DNA from: Herbiconiux moechotypicola
GTDB lineage: Bacteria; Actinomycetota; Actinomycetes; Actinomycetales; Microbacteriaceae
Direction of reading: 5' to 3'
DNA: 64,000 bases
Assembly: GCF_024979255.1 (NCBI RefSeq)
Contig: NZ_JANLCN010000010.1
Span: 96,826-160,825 of the forward strand
Shown here: piece by piece, positions 17,129 through 25,832 of the stretch
Position numbering within the stretch: the first letter of the stretch is position 1
Layout of the letters: the number at the start of each line of letters is the position of its first letter
Program-made: the position numbers and the translations under genes
Notes under the pieces: generated by a model
Seen by the model: only the letters and a program-made list of their open reading frames with translations
Told to the model about the DNA's origin: nothing
Database searches by the model: none

Positions 17129-17737
17129 TCAGATGTAGATGGCGGGGTCGAGGTAGAAGGCGGGGTCGGTGAGGGAGTCGCGGGGGCCGGAGGCGCCGGG
17201 GGTGGCGTGCGCGACGTCGCGGGCGGGGATGCCGACGAGCACGGAACCCGCGGGGGCGTCTTTGACGACGACCGCACCCGCGCCCACGCTGCTGTCGGAG
17301 CCGATGACCACCGGCCCGAGGATGGTGGCGCCCGCACCGACCGTCACCCGGTCGCCGAGCGTGGGGTGGCGCTTCTCGCGGCGCGAGCTCTTCCCGCCGA
17401 GCGTGACCGCGTGGTAGAGCATCACGTCGTCGCCGATGACCGCGGTCTCACCGATCACCACGCCCATCCCGTGATCGATGAACAACCGTCGGCCGATGCG
17501 CGCACCCGGGTGGATCTCCACACCCGTGAGGAACCGAGCGAACTGCGACAGCAGCCGCGCCGGCAGCCGGAGCCCTGGCGCCCGCCACCAGCGGTGCGCC
17601 ACCCGGTACAGCCACACCGCGTGCACCCCGGGGTATGACAGCACCACCACGAGCGCACTCCGCGCCGCCGGGTCGTGAGCGCGCGCGGCGGCCACGTCTT
17701 CGCGCACGCGGGCGAGAAGACGGCGGCCGACGCTCAC
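17129..17737 (-). CDS. cysE: Serine O-acetyltransferase
   Basis: 202-residue short-form serine acetyltransferase, making O-acetylserine from serine and acetyl-CoA for cysteine synthesis. The left-handed beta-helix hexapeptide repeats run from about residue 70 to 175; key segments are [26 protein letters not shown] (catalytic His/Asp), [16 protein letters not shown] and [18 protein letters not shown]. The C-terminal Ile tail (PAIYI) can bind the CysK active site in cysteine synthase complexes. It starts 27 bases after cysK ends, so the two are an operon. Confidence 0.95.
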   Translation of the reverse strand: MSVGRRLLARVREDVAAARAHDPAARSALVVVLSYPGVHAVWLYRVAHRWWRAPGLRLPARLLSQFARFLTGVEIHPGARIGRRLFIDHGMGVVIGETAVIGDDVMLYHAVTLGGKSSRREKRHPTLGDRVTVGAGATILGPVVIGSDSSVGAGAVVVKDAPAGSVLVGIPARDVAHATPGASGPRDSLTDPAFYLDPAIYI

Positions 17738-17764
17738 CGGCGCACCCCGATCACGCGGGCCCGC

Positions 17765-18703
17765 TCAGTCGGCGAGCCCGGCCCACAGCGGGGTCGAGAT
17801 GTAGCGCTCACCGAGGTCGCACACCACGGCGACGACGGTCTTGCCCGCGTTCTCGGGCCGCTTCGCGACCTCGAGGGCCGCCCACATGATGGCACCCGAC
17901 GAGATGCCCGCCATGATGCCCTCCTCGCTCGCGAGGTCGCGGGCCACGGTCAGCGCGTCGTCGAGCGTGACGTCGATGATCTCGTCGTACACCTCGCGGT
18001 CGAGGATGGGCGGCACGATGTTGGCACCGATGCCCTGGATCTTGTGCGGCCCCGCCACGCCCTGCGTGAGCAGCGGCGAGTCGATCGGCTCGACACCGAC
18101 GACCTGCACCCCGGGCTTCTTCTCCTTGAGCACCTGGCCCACGCCCGTGATGGTGCCGCCGGTGCCGATGCCCGCGACGAAGATGTCGACGGCGCCGTCG
18201 GTGTCGGCCCAGATCTCCTCGGCCGTGGTGGTGCGATGCACCGCCGGGTTGGCTTCGTTCTCGAACTGGCGCGCGAGGATCGCGTTCTCGGTGGAGTCGA
18301 CGATCTCCTGCGCCTTCGCCAGCGCACCCTTGATGCCCTCGGGGCCGGGGGTGAGCACGAGCTCCGCCCCGTAGGCGCGCATCACCACGCGCCGCTCCGA
18401 CGACGCCGTCTCGGGCATCGTGAGGATGACCTTGTAGCCTCGGGCGGCACCCACCATCGCGAGCGCGATGCCGGTGTTGCCGCTCGTGCCCTCGACGATG
18501 GTGCCGCCGGGCTTCAGCGCCCCGGACTTCTCGGCGGCGTCGACGATGGCGACACCGATGCGGTCTTTCACGCTGTTGGCGGGGTTGTAGAACTCGAGCT
18601 TGCCGAGCACCGTGGCGTCGATGCCCTCGGTGAGACGGTTGATGCGAACGAGCGGGGTGCGGCCGACGATGGCGGTGACGTCGGCGTAGATCTGAGCAGC
18701 CAT
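17765..18703 (-). CDS. cysK: Cysteine synthase A (O-acetylserine sulfhydrylase)
   Basis: 312-residue PLP enzyme that converts O-acetylserine and sulfide to cysteine and acetate. The PLP lysine is in [11 protein letters not shown], the substrate loop is TSGNTG, and the phosphate-binding loop is [16 protein letters not shown] is typical. Start ATG 18703 is preceded by RBS GGAAGGACG. Upstream coding in the same frame is not part of the fold. First gene of the cysK-cysE pair; a GC-rich hairpin separates it from the gene upstream. Confidence 0.96.
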   Translation of the reverse strand: MAAQIYADVTAIVGRTPLVRINRLTEGIDATVLGKLEFYNPANSVKDRIGVAIVDAAEKSGALKPGGTIVEGTSGNTGIALAMVGAARGYKVILTMPETASSERRVVMRAYGAELVLTPGPEGIKGALAKAQEIVDSTENAILARQFENEANPAVHRTTTAEEIWADTDGAVDIFVAGIGTGGTITGVGQVLKEKKPGVQVVGVEPIDSPLLTQGVAGPHKIQGIGANIVPPILDREVYDEIIDVTLDDALTVARDLASEEGIMAGISSGAIMWAALEVAKRPENAGKTVVAVVCDLGERYISTPLWAGLAD

Positions 18704-18747
18704 GGATGCGTCCTTCCGAAGGGTCGACTTCACTCTAGCCACGCAGA

Positions 18748-18782
18748 AGCCCCGCCCGGCGAAGATGACGCGGGGCGGGGCT
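18748..18782 (-). terminator. GC-rich hairpin, probable terminator
   Basis: A perfect 10-base-pair stem (AGCCCCGCCC / GGGCGGGGCT) around a 15-base loop between the stop of the DUF4190-like gene and the start of cysK. There is no strong U-tract, so it may be a weak or Rho-assisted terminator, or an element of the cysK leader. Confidence 0.5.
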
Positions 18783-18815
18783 CCAGGATGCGCGGCGCGC
18801 GTGCCGCGGCGATGC

Positions 18816-19313
18816 TCAGTTGCAGGTGTAGGTGATGCCGTCGACCTCCCACACGCCCGGTCCGAGCTGCGCACAGGCGTCGATCACGCTTCCCGCGAGG
18901 GCGACGAGCACGACGATGAAGATGATGAGGCCGATCACCTCGAGCACGATCGCGATGATCGACACGATCACACCCGCCTTCGCAGGCCCGTTCGCGAAAC
19001 CGGCCTCGCGAGACTGCTTGCGCGCGATGATGCTCATGATGAGACCGGCGATCGGCGCCACCAGCGGGAAGATGAAGAAGCCCGCGATCGCCACGATGAG
19101 GCCGGCGATGCCGAGCGACTTGCCCGGGAAGGTGGCCGGCGGCGCCGCGGCGTACCCGGGAGCGGCGGTGGGCGGTGCCGACACCGGGGGCGGCGTCACC
19201 GGAGGAGCGGCCTGGTAGGCGGGTGCCGGGGGCGGGGGTGCCGCCGGAGGCGTCGACGACTGCGGCGGCACCGACGGCTGCGGAGGCACGGGGGGCTGGT
19301 TGGGGTCGGTCAT
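18816..19313 (-). CDS. DUF4190-like membrane protein with proline-rich N-terminus
   Basis: 165 residues. Residues 1-70 are a Pro/Ala/Gln-rich disordered tail; two hydrophobic segments follow ([30 protein letters not shown] and [27 protein letters not shown] in outline), the first of the two ending in [11 protein letters not shown], as in DUF4190 proteins. The extracytoplasmic tail ends in a short segment with two cysteines (DACAQLG and YTCN), possibly a disulfide. Start ATG 19313. Function unknown; such proteins are common in actinobacterial membranes. Confidence 0.8.
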   Translation of the reverse strand: MTDPNQPPVPPQPSVPPQSSTPPAAPPPPAPAYQAAPPVTPPPVSAPPTAAPGYAAAPPATFPGKSLGIAGLIVAIAGFFIFPLVAPIAGLIMSIIARKQSREAGFANGPAKAGVIVSIIAIVLEVIGLIIFIVVLVALAGSVIDACAQLGPGVWEVDGITYTCN

Positions 19314-19470
19314 GGCGGGCGTCCCTTCCTCGTCACTGGTTCGAGTCCCTGCTGATTCGAAGCTGATTCGAAGGTTACCGCGATGCGGCCTCCACGGCCC
19401 AGGGTTTTTCCGGCGGTGGCCACGCCCGGTAGCGTGGGGGCGATCCGTCCGTCCCCCGCTAGGAGTCGCC

Positions 19471-20388
19471 GTGCCCGCTGTCCGCCCCCTCTCCGGAGCA
19501 CGCATCGACCTCGAGAGCGGCCCCTACCGCGCCTCCGTCGCGAGCATCGGCGCCTCCCTGCGCGTGCTGCAGCACGACGGCCGCGACCTCGTGGTGCCCT
19601 ACGGCGTCGACGAGCAGCGCCCCGCCTACCGCGGCGCCACCCTCGCGCCCTGGCCGAACCGGGTCACCGACGGCCGCTACGTGTTCGGCGGAGAGACCGC
19701 CCAGCTGCCCCTCACGGAGCCCGAGCGCGGCAACGCCCTGCACGGCCTCGTGGCCTGGCTCGACTTCGAGGTCGCCGAGCGCACCGTCGACCGCGTCGCG
19801 CTGCGCGCCACCGTCGAGTCGCAGGCGGGCTACCCCCACCGCCTCGAGCTCACCGTGGAGTACCGCCTCGACGACGCCGGCCTGCACCAGAGCGTGACCG
19901 CTCTCAACACGGGCGATGACCCCGCACCGTTCGGCACCGGACCGCACCCCTACCTCGTGGCCGGCCCCGGCACGGTCGACGACTGGACTCTCGAGCTGCC
20001 CGCATCCGAGGTTCTCACCGTCACGCCCGAGCGCCTCATCCCGATCGGTCTCTCGGATGTCGCGGTCGAAGACGGCGGGGCGTTCGACTTCCGCTCCCCC
20101 CGCCTCATCGCCGACACCTTCATCGACCACGCCTTCACCTCGCTGACCCGGGATGCGGAAGGAGTGGCCACGGTCACGGTCACCTCGCCGGCGGGCACCG
20201 GCGTCGCGATGACCTTCGGGCCGGAGTGCCGCTGGGTGCAGGTGCACACCGCCGACGCCTCGGCGCGCTCGGGCCTGGCGGTCGAGCCGATGACCTGCCC
20301 TCCCGACGCGTTCAACTCCGGCCTCGACCTGATCGTGCTCGCGCCGGGGGCCTCGGCCACCGCATCCTGGAGCATCGCCGCGCTCTGA
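19471..20388 (+). CDS. Aldose 1-epimerase
   Basis: 305-residue galactose mutarotase-like enzyme, interconverting sugar anomers. The catalytic histidine segment is GNALHGLVAWLDF, the second histidine GTGPHPYL, and the catalytic glutamate GLAVEPMTCPPDAFN; APWPNRVTDGRY is the substrate loop. I use GTG 19471, preceded by RBS AGGAGTCGCC. Stand-alone gene, divergent from the DUF4190-like gene and convergent with the MFS gene. Confidence 0.93.
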   Translation: MPAVRPLSGARIDLESGPYRASVASIGASLRVLQHDGRDLVVPYGVDEQRPAYRGATLAPWPNRVTDGRYVFGGETAQLPLTEPERGNALHGLVAWLDFEVAERTVDRVALRATVESQAGYPHRLELTVEYRLDDAGLHQSVTALNTGDDPAPFGTGPHPYLVAGPGTVDDWTLELPASEVLTVTPERLIPIGLSDVAVEDGGAFDFRSPRLIADTFIDHAFTSLTRDAEGVATVTVTSPAGTGVAMTFGPECRWVQVHTADASARSGLAVEPMTCPPDAFNSGLDLIVLAPGASATASWSIAAL

Positions 20389-20424
20389 GCCCGACCAGCG
20401 CTCCTGGCCGCTCGACCCCGCCGC

Positions 20425-21873
20425 TCAGCCGCGGTCGTCGGCGTCGGGCAGACTCGCCGACCGGTACGGCCGGTGGTGCTTCGGAATGAACACCGTGAAC
20501 ACCACCCCGATCACCGCGGCCACCGCCGACACCGCGAACGACACCTGGAACGCGCTCGCGCTCGGGGTGGTCTCCCCCGCTGCCGACACCAGCTGCGAGG
20601 CGAGCACCACGCCGAACACCGCACTCGCGATCGACGAACCGAGCGTGCGCATCACCGAGTTGAGGCCGTTCGAGGCAGCGGTCTCGGTGGAGGGCACCGC
20701 GCCCATGATGAGCGTGGGCATCGACGAGTAGGCGAAGCCCACGCCGAAGCCCACGAGGGTGGCGATGAGCACCGCGTGCCACACCTCGCTCATAAGGAAC
20801 ACCGCGAGCAGGTAGCTCACGGCGATGATGGTGATCCCGAGCAGCAGGCTCGTGCGCGCCCCGCGGGCGGCGATGAGCCGCGCGGCCACGGGCGACATGG
20901 CCCACATCACGAGTCCGCTCGGCATGAGACACAGGCTCGACACGAGCATCGACTGCCCGAGGCCGACCCCGGTGGCGGTCGAGGCCTCGAGCAGCTGCGG
21001 CAGCACGACCGTGCTGGCGAAATAGGTGAACCCCACGGTGATGGAGGCGAGGTTGGTGAGCAGCACCGTGGGCCTCGCGGCTACGCGGATGTCGATGAGC
21101 GGGCTGCGCGATCGCAGCTCGAAGAGCACCCAGAGCACCAGCACGACGACCCCGCCGATGAGGGTGCCGAGCGTCGCGGGCGAGCCCCACCCCCATCCCG
21201 ACCCCTTCGAGATGCCGAGCAGCAGCGAAGCCAGACCGATACCGAGACCCACCGCGCCCAGGGCGTCGAAGGTGCCCTCGGCCCGGAGCGTGCTCACCGG
21301 GATGAAGCGCCACACGAGCGCGAACCCGGCGAGCGCCAGCACGCCCGACACGGCGAACAGGATGTGCCAGTCGAGGAACTGCGAGATGACGGCGGCCAGC
21401 GGCAGGCCGATCGCGCCACCGATGCCGAGGGTGGCACTCACCAGGGCGATGGCGGGGCCCACGCGGTCGCGGTGCAGCACGTCGCGCAGGATGCTCACGC
21501 CGAGCGGGATGACGGCCAGACCGGTGCCTTGGAGCGCCCGGCCCACGATCAGCGGCGCCAGCTCGTGCGAGAAGAAGGCGATGAGCGAGCCGAGCAGCAC
21601 GAACGAGAGCACGATGAGCACCATGCGGCGCTTGCCGTAGAGGTCGCCCAGCCGCCCGAAGATGGGCGTGGCCACGGCGGCCGTGAGCAGGGTGACGGTC
21701 ACCGCCCACTGGGAGTCCTCGGCCGAGACCCGCAGGATGTCGGGCAGCTCGGGGACGAGCGGCACCAGCAGCGTCATCATGAACGCGGTGACGAGGCCGG
21801 TGAAGGCGAGGGTGAAGACGACGGCGCGGTCGTCGAGGGGTCGGCTCAGACGAGCGCGTTCATCGGGGTCCAG
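20425..21873 (-). CDS. MFS drug/solute exporter (DHA2-like) with a non-canonical start
   Basis: About 482 residues with up to 14 hydrophobic segments. MFS motif A is GRLGDLYGKRRMV; motif C-like GIGGAIGLPLAA is also present, as in DHA2 proton-driven exporters. The first ATG (21780) lies inside transmembrane helix 1, so translation must begin upstream. The only start region after an in-frame TAG has a perfect AGGAGG (21886-21881) followed by CAAG-ATT-CTG; CTG at 21873 or ATT at 21876 gives a normal N-terminus (LDPDERARLSRPLDDRAVVF). Substrate unknown. Confidence 0.85.
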   Translation of the reverse strand: MDPDERARLSRPLDDRAVVFTLAFTGLVTAFMMTLLVPLVPELPDILRVSAEDSQWAVTVTLLTAAVATPIFGRLGDLYGKRRMVLIVLSFVLLGSLIAFFSHELAPLIVGRALQGTGLAVIPLGVSILRDVLHRDRVGPAIALVSATLGIGGAIGLPLAAVISQFLDWHILFAVSGVLALAGFALVWRFIPVSTLRAEGTFDALGAVGLGIGLASLLLGISKGSGWGWGSPATLGTLIGGVVVLVLWVLFELRSRSPLIDIRVAARPTVLLTNLASITVGFTYFASTVVLPQLLEASTATGVGLGQSMLVSSLCLMPSGLVMWAMSPVAARLIAARGARTSLLLGITIIAVSYLLAVFLMSEVWHAVLIATLVGFGVGFAYSSMPTLIMGAVPSTETAASNGLNSVMRTLGSSIASAVFGVVLASQLVSAAGETTPSASAFQVSFAVSAVAAVIGVVFTVFIPKHHRPYRSASLPDADDRG

Positions 21874-21955
21874 AATCTTGCCTCCTGTTAACTACCTTCG
21901 GAAAGCCCCAACCTGGGGGAAGACAGTGGTATTCCCGGCCCGGGATAATGGGCGC

Positions 21956-22588
21956 ATGCGCACGGAACGGGGATTCGACAGGCTGGTCAACTTCAGCGAT
22001 GCCGTCGTGGCCATCGCCATCACCCTGCTCATCCTCCCGCTGGTCGAGACCGCCACCGAGGTCAGCGGCAAGCCGATCGACGAGCTGCTGGTCGAAGACG
22101 GCCCCCGGCTGCTGGTGTTCGTCATCAGCTTCGCGGTCATCGGCCGCTTCTGGCTCGCGCACCACGGCATGTTCGAGAAGATCGTCGACTACAACCGGGC
22201 GACGCTCTGGATCAACCTGCTGTGGCTGCTCACCATCGTCTTCCTGCCGTTCCCCACCGAGCTCATCGCCGTGAGCGGGCACGACGACCCCACCACGACT
22301 GCGCTCTACGTGGGCACCATGGCGGCGACGAGCCTCACCGCGGTGTGGCAGCAGTTCGAGTTCGTGCGCCATCCCGAGCTGCAGGCGGAGGCGGTGCGCG
22401 GCACTCTCCGCATGGCCCCTTCGCTCATCATGGCCGGGATGATGCTCGTCGTGCTGGTGCTCGTCGTGCTGTTCCCGTCGGGCGGGCTGTTCTGGCTCTT
22501 CGTGCTCCTGCTCTCGACCCCCCTGCAGATCATCGAGAAGCGCATGCACGCCCGCCGCACGGCCGTCGTGCCCGGCTCCGAGGCGTGA
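21956..22588 (+). CDS. TMEM175/DUF1211 family potassium channel-like protein
   Basis: 210-residue integral membrane protein. The N-terminal signature RxxxFSD is present (RLVNFSDAVVAIAITLLIL), which lines the hydrophobic gate in bacterial TMEM175 channels; six hydrophobic segments follow, with HHGMFEKI between helices. Bacterial homologues form tetrameric potassium-permeable channels. Start ATG 21956. The next gene begins at its stop codon (GTGA overlap), suggesting co-transcription with the YchJ-like gene and lipase. Confidence 0.85.
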   Translation: MRTERGFDRLVNFSDAVVAIAITLLILPLVETATEVSGKPIDELLVEDGPRLLVFVISFAVIGRFWLAHHGMFEKIVDYNRATLWINLLWLLTIVFLPFPTELIAVSGHDDPTTTALYVGTMAATSLTAVWQQFEFVRHPELQAEAVRGTLRMAPSLIMAGMMLVVLVLVVLFPSGGLFWLFVLLLSTPLQIIEKRMHARRTAVVPGSEA

Positions 22589-22974
22589 GCGACCGCTGCC
22601 CGTGCCTCTCGGGCGACACCTTCGGGCAGTGCTGCGAGCCCTACCTGGCGGGCCGTGCGCATCCACCCACCGCCGAGCGGCTCATGCGCTCGCGGTACAC
22701 CGCCTTCGCGCGGGGTGACGCTACCTATCTGCTCGCCAGCTGGCACCCGTCGACGCGGCCGGCGAGCCTCGAGCTCGACCCGGGCATCCGGTGGCTGTCG
22801 CTCGAGATCGTGGGGCGCAGCGGTGGCGGCCTGCTCGACACGGAGGGTGAGGTGGAGTTCACGGCCCGCTATCGCGTGACCGAGGCCGACGGCACCGGGC
22901 GCCGTGGCACCCAGCACGAGCGGAGCCGGTTCGGGCGCGACGGCGGGCGGTGGAGCTATGTCGGCGAAGCCTGA
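22585..22974 (+). CDS. YchJ/UPF0225 family SEC-C motif protein
   Basis: 129 residues. The N-terminal zinc-binding motif CPCLSGDTFGQCCEPYL matches the SEC-C/YchJ signature, followed by ERLMRSRYTAFARGD and a small NTF2-like alpha-beta domain ending ERSRFGRDGGRWSYVG, both diagnostic for UPF0225. GTG start overlaps the preceding stop; its end overlaps the lipase start by 17 bases. Biochemical role not established. Confidence 0.92.
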   Translation: MSDRCPCLSGDTFGQCCEPYLAGRAHPPTAERLMRSRYTAFARGDATYLLASWHPSTRPASLELDPGIRWLSLEIVGRSGGGLLDTEGEVEFTARYRVTEADGTGRRGTQHERSRFGRDGGRWSYVGEA

Positions 22975-24232
22975 GCCGGGGGTCGGCAGCGGGAACGCGC
23001 ACCCGCGCACCCGGGGTCGACGGCTCGTGGTCGACGGGCTGCTCGCGATCGTACTCACCGCCGCGGTGGTGGTGGGTCTGTCGGTCGCCTCGACGTTCTG
23101 GACCGATGCGCTGCGCCTGGCCGAAGGCGCCGCCGAGGAAGCCGCGGAGCAGCCCTTCTACACGCTGCCCGCCACGGTCGACCCCGCCGCGCCGGGCACG
23201 GTGCTGAGGAGCGAGCCGATCGGCAGCGCCCCTCCCGGCACCCTCGCGTGGCGGGTGCTCTACCACTCCACCGACGTGCTGGGCGACGACATCGTGGTGT
23301 CGGGGCTGGTGATCACCCCGGACGGCGACCCGCCGGCGGGCGGTTGGCCCGTGGTGTCGTGGGCGCATCCGACCACTGGCACCGCGATCCGCTGTGCACC
23401 CTCGGTGGGCCTCGACCCGTTCGACCTCGTCGAGGGGCTGAAGGAGCTGACCGACGCCGGCTACGCGGTCGCCGCCACCGACTACTCGGGGCTCGGGGTG
23501 GACGGACCCGACTCGTACCTGATCGGGGTGACCGAGGGCAACAACGTGCTCGATGCGGTGCGGGCCGCGCGCGGCATCCCGGATGCGCGGGTGGGCACCG
23601 AACTCGTGCTGTGGGGGCACTCGCAGGGCGGGCAGGCGGCGCTGTTCGCGGCGCAGCAGGCGGCCGCCTACGCTCCCGAGCTGCAGCTGAAGGCGGTGGC
23701 CGTGGCCGCGCCCGCCACCGATCTCGCGGCGCTGCTGAAGGCCGACATCGGCGATATCTCGGGGGTCACGATCGGGTCGTACGCCTTCACCGCCTACGCC
23801 TCGGTGTACGGGCCGTCGACCCCGGGCGCCTCGCTCGACACGATCCTCACCCCCGCCGCCGCGGCCGCAGCGCCCTCGATGAACGAGCTGTGCCTGCTGG
23901 GGCAGAACTCGCAGCTGCACGAGATCGGTGCGCCGCTCGTGGGCGACTACCTCAGCGGCGACCCGTCGACCACTCAGCCCTGGGCCGACCTGCTCGCGGC
24001 GAACACCCCCGGCTCGGGCGGTGCGGCGCTGCCGGTGCCGCTGTTCGTGGCGCAGGGCGATGTGGACCAGCTGGTGCACCCCGATATCACGGCGGCGTTC
24101 GTGAAGTCGCAGGCGGAGGCGGGCACGACGGTGACGTCGTACACGATCGAGGGCACAGGACACGGGACGGTGGCGCTGCGAGCGGTGCCGAAACTGATGG
24201 AGTGGCTGGGGTCGCTCGGGCTGCCGCACTGA
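22958..24232 (+). CDS. Secreted alpha/beta-hydrolase, secretory lipase (LIP) family
   Basis: 424 residues. A single N-terminal membrane anchor or uncleaved signal at about residues 24-48 (VVDGLLAIVLTAAVVVGLSV) precedes an alpha/beta-hydrolase domain. The nucleophile is in LWGHSQGGQAA near residue 221, the likely acid in VAQGDVDQLVHP and the histidine in EGTGHGTV. VVSWAHPTTGTA and ATDYSGLG are typical of fungal/actinobacterial LIP lipases. The TGA stop lies in the first of three 18-base in-frame repeats, so the C-terminus may have been shortened by a nonsense change. Confidence 0.85.
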   Translation: MSAKPEPGVGSGNAHPRTRGRRLVVDGLLAIVLTAAVVVGLSVASTFWTDALRLAEGAAEEAAEQPFYTLPATVDPAAPGTVLRSEPIGSAPPGTLAWRVLYHSTDVLGDDIVVSGLVITPDGDPPAGGWPVVSWAHPTTGTAIRCAPSVGLDPFDLVEGLKELTDAGYAVAATDYSGLGVDGPDSYLIGVTEGNNVLDAVRAARGIPDARVGTELVLWGHSQGGQAALFAAQQAAAYAPELQLKAVAVAAPATDLAALLKADIGDISGVTIGSYAFTAYASVYGPSTPGASLDTILTPAAAAAAPSMNELCLLGQNSQLHEIGAPLVGDYLSGDPSTTQPWADLLAANTPGSGGAALPVPLFVAQGDVDQLVHPDITAAFVKSQAEAGTTVTSYTIEGTGHGTVALRAVPKLMEWLGSLGLPH

Positions 24233-24273
24233 AATCCGCTGCCGCACGGAAACCCGCTGCCGCACGGAAACCT
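24220..24273 (+). repeat. Three tandem 18-base repeats at the lipase 3' end
   Basis: Three head-to-tail copies of an 18-base unit close to GCTGCCGCACGGAAACCC (24220-24237, 24238-24255, 24256-24273). The period is a multiple of three and the first copy has T where the others have G, turning CACGGA into CACTGA, the lipase stop. Reading past it stays open to TAG at 24293-24295. Confidence 0.85.
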
Positions 24274-24304
24274 GCCCGAAACGCCGTGGCCCTAGCCTGT
24301 GGGC

Positions 24305-24796
24305 ATGACCACGGCCCCGCTTCTCACCCACGACTCCGACCTCGTCGCCTACCGCATCAGCGCGGGCGACACCGTGAAGCTGGTGCCGCTCACCGGGCCG
24401 GCCGACGGGTCGCCGACGAGCGTGTTCTTCGAGATCTGGGACCCGTCGGGGAGCCAGCCCGACAACTCGCATCCCGAGTCGGTGGAGATCTTCGTCTTCC
24501 TCAAGGGCGAGGGCGTGGCCGTGAGCGACGAGCACAGTGTCGCGGTGACCGCCGGCGACGTGCTGGTGCTGCCTGTGGGGTCGGTGCACCACATCAAGAA
24601 CGCCTCCGCCACCGAGAAGCTGTACGCGGTGACGGTGATGGCGAACGACCTCGGCTCGCAGGCCTCCGACTCCTCGGTGAAGGGGTTCCACGAGCTCGTG
24701 CTCGGCGGCATCCCCGACACCTTCGACGACGCCGACCGTGCCGTCTTCGTGCAGAACGCGGCCACCGTCGCGCGGTACGCGCCCGCCGCGTCCTGA
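24305..24796 (+). CDS. Cupin-domain protein
   Basis: 163 residues with one cupin barrel (about 40-120). Metal-binding pattern SHPESVEIFVFLKGEG resembles cupin motif 1, and PVGSVHHIKNAS is motif 2 with histidines. Start ATG 24305. No linked pathway genes; it stands between the lipase and an acidic small protein. Cupins of this size may be isomerases, dioxygenases or storage proteins; no specific function can be assigned. Confidence 0.82.
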   Translation: MTTAPLLTHDSDLVAYRISAGDTVKLVPLTGPADGSPTSVFFEIWDPSGSQPDNSHPESVEIFVFLKGEGVAVSDEHSVAVTAGDVLVLPVGSVHHIKNASATEKLYAVTVMANDLGSQASDSSVKGFHELVLGGIPDTFDDADRAVFVQNAATVARYAPAAS

Positions 24797-24854
24797 GCCC
24801 CCTTGGCGGCTCGGCCGCCGGGGAGTTCACTGGGGGGCGACGAACGGAGCATCC

Positions 24855-25043
24855 ATGAGCGACCTGAGCGACGACGAGCTCGACCCCGATCTCGGACCCG
24901 ATAGCGAGGCGGCACCCGACGCCGGCCGGGAGTCCGAGTCGGCCGACCCGCACGCCGACAACCCCGACCCCGACGCGGACGGTGACGCCGACCCCGAGGC
25001 CCCCGGCCCGACGGCCGATCTCGTCGATCCTGACGCGGACTGA
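24855..25043 (+). CDS. Small acidic disordered protein
   Basis: 62 residues, almost half Asp or Glu, with Pro and Ala and no hydrophobic core (MSDLSDDELDPDLGPDSEAA onward). ATG 24855 follows the possible RBS CGGAGC. No domain is recognisable; the composition suggests an intrinsically disordered cytoplasmic protein. The Asp-Pro-Asp repeats look lineage-specific. It is called a gene because of its start context and clean codon usage, but function is unknown. Confidence 0.6.
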   Translation: MSDLSDDELDPDLGPDSEAAPDAGRESESADPHADNPDPDADGDADPEAPGPTADLVDPDAD

Positions 25044-25145
25044 CGGACGCCGCTCGTTACTGCACTCGGCGCGCGGGGTGCTTGCGGGAAGGTTTGGCGG
25101 ATGCGCGGGGTTGGCCTGATCGTCGCCGAACGAGAGGGGCCGCCC

Positions 25146-25805
25146 GTGTCCTTGACCTCAACCGCTCCTGCCCCGACCGCCACGGCCACAACGCCGACCG
25201 TGCGGGAGCAGGTGGAGCGGCTGGTGGCGCTGGGGGTGCCCGAGCTGGCCGGGGTGAGCGCCGAGGAGCTGCGGAGCGCGGCGTCGAAGCTGCGGGGCGG
25301 GGCGCGGTCGATCCTCATCGTGCATCCCTCTCTGGTGCCCGTGAGCAGGCTGGTGCCGCTGCTCTCGCGCTCGGGCAAGCCGGGTTTCGTGGTGTCGGAC
25401 TTCTCCGACCTCGACCAGTTCGAGCCGCTCGACGACATCGACGTGCCCGACCGGCCGCTGTACCTGGTGCACGAGGTCGAGCGGGGCGACGACCTGCGCA
25501 ACTGGAGCCCCGACGAGGCGCTGCCCGAGATCGTCTCCCGCGGTCGCCGGCCGCTGACCGTCAGCGAGGGGGTCAGCTGGTTCCTGCAGCAGCCCGATCA
25601 GCTCGAGCCGAACTTCTGCGCGATGACCATCGGTTCTCGCCTGCGCCGCCCGGCGGGCGGGCTCGACGCCCGCACCCCCGCGATCTGGATCTCGTCGGGC
25701 ACCGGCCGCGACGGCCGCGCCGTCCGGGGTGCCCCGAAGCTCGGCTGGTGCTGGGCCGGCAACCGCCACACCTGGCTCGGCTTCGCCTCCGCCGCCCGCT
25801 GCTGA
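25146..25805 (+). CDS. DUF5701 family protein
   Basis: 219 residues from GTG 25146; an upstream ATG at 25101 would add 15 residues lacking similarity. The body matches DUF5701: ILIVHPSLVPVSRLVPLLSR, GFVVSDFSDLDQFEP, ERGDDLRNWSPDEALPEI and RRPLTVSEGVSWFLQQP in that order, ending in WCWAGNRHTWLGFASAA. The family is small, soluble and widespread in actinobacteria, with no established activity. Stand-alone gene; GAGGGG lies 7 bases before the GTG. Confidence 0.85.
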   Translation: MSLTSTAPAPTATATTPTVREQVERLVALGVPELAGVSAEELRSAASKLRGGARSILIVHPSLVPVSRLVPLLSRSGKPGFVVSDFSDLDQFEPLDDIDVPDRPLYLVHEVERGDDLRNWSPDEALPEIVSRGRRPLTVSEGVSWFLQQPDQLEPNFCAMTIGSRLRRPAGGLDARTPAIWISSGTGRDGRAVRGAPKLGWCWAGNRHTWLGFASAARC

Positions 25806-25832
25806 CCGCCACCCGCCGTTACACTGCGGCGG

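Noticed and set aside
24220..24273. CRISPR-like array
   Set aside because: Only three contiguous 18-base repeats without spacers and inside a coding 3' end; no cas genes.
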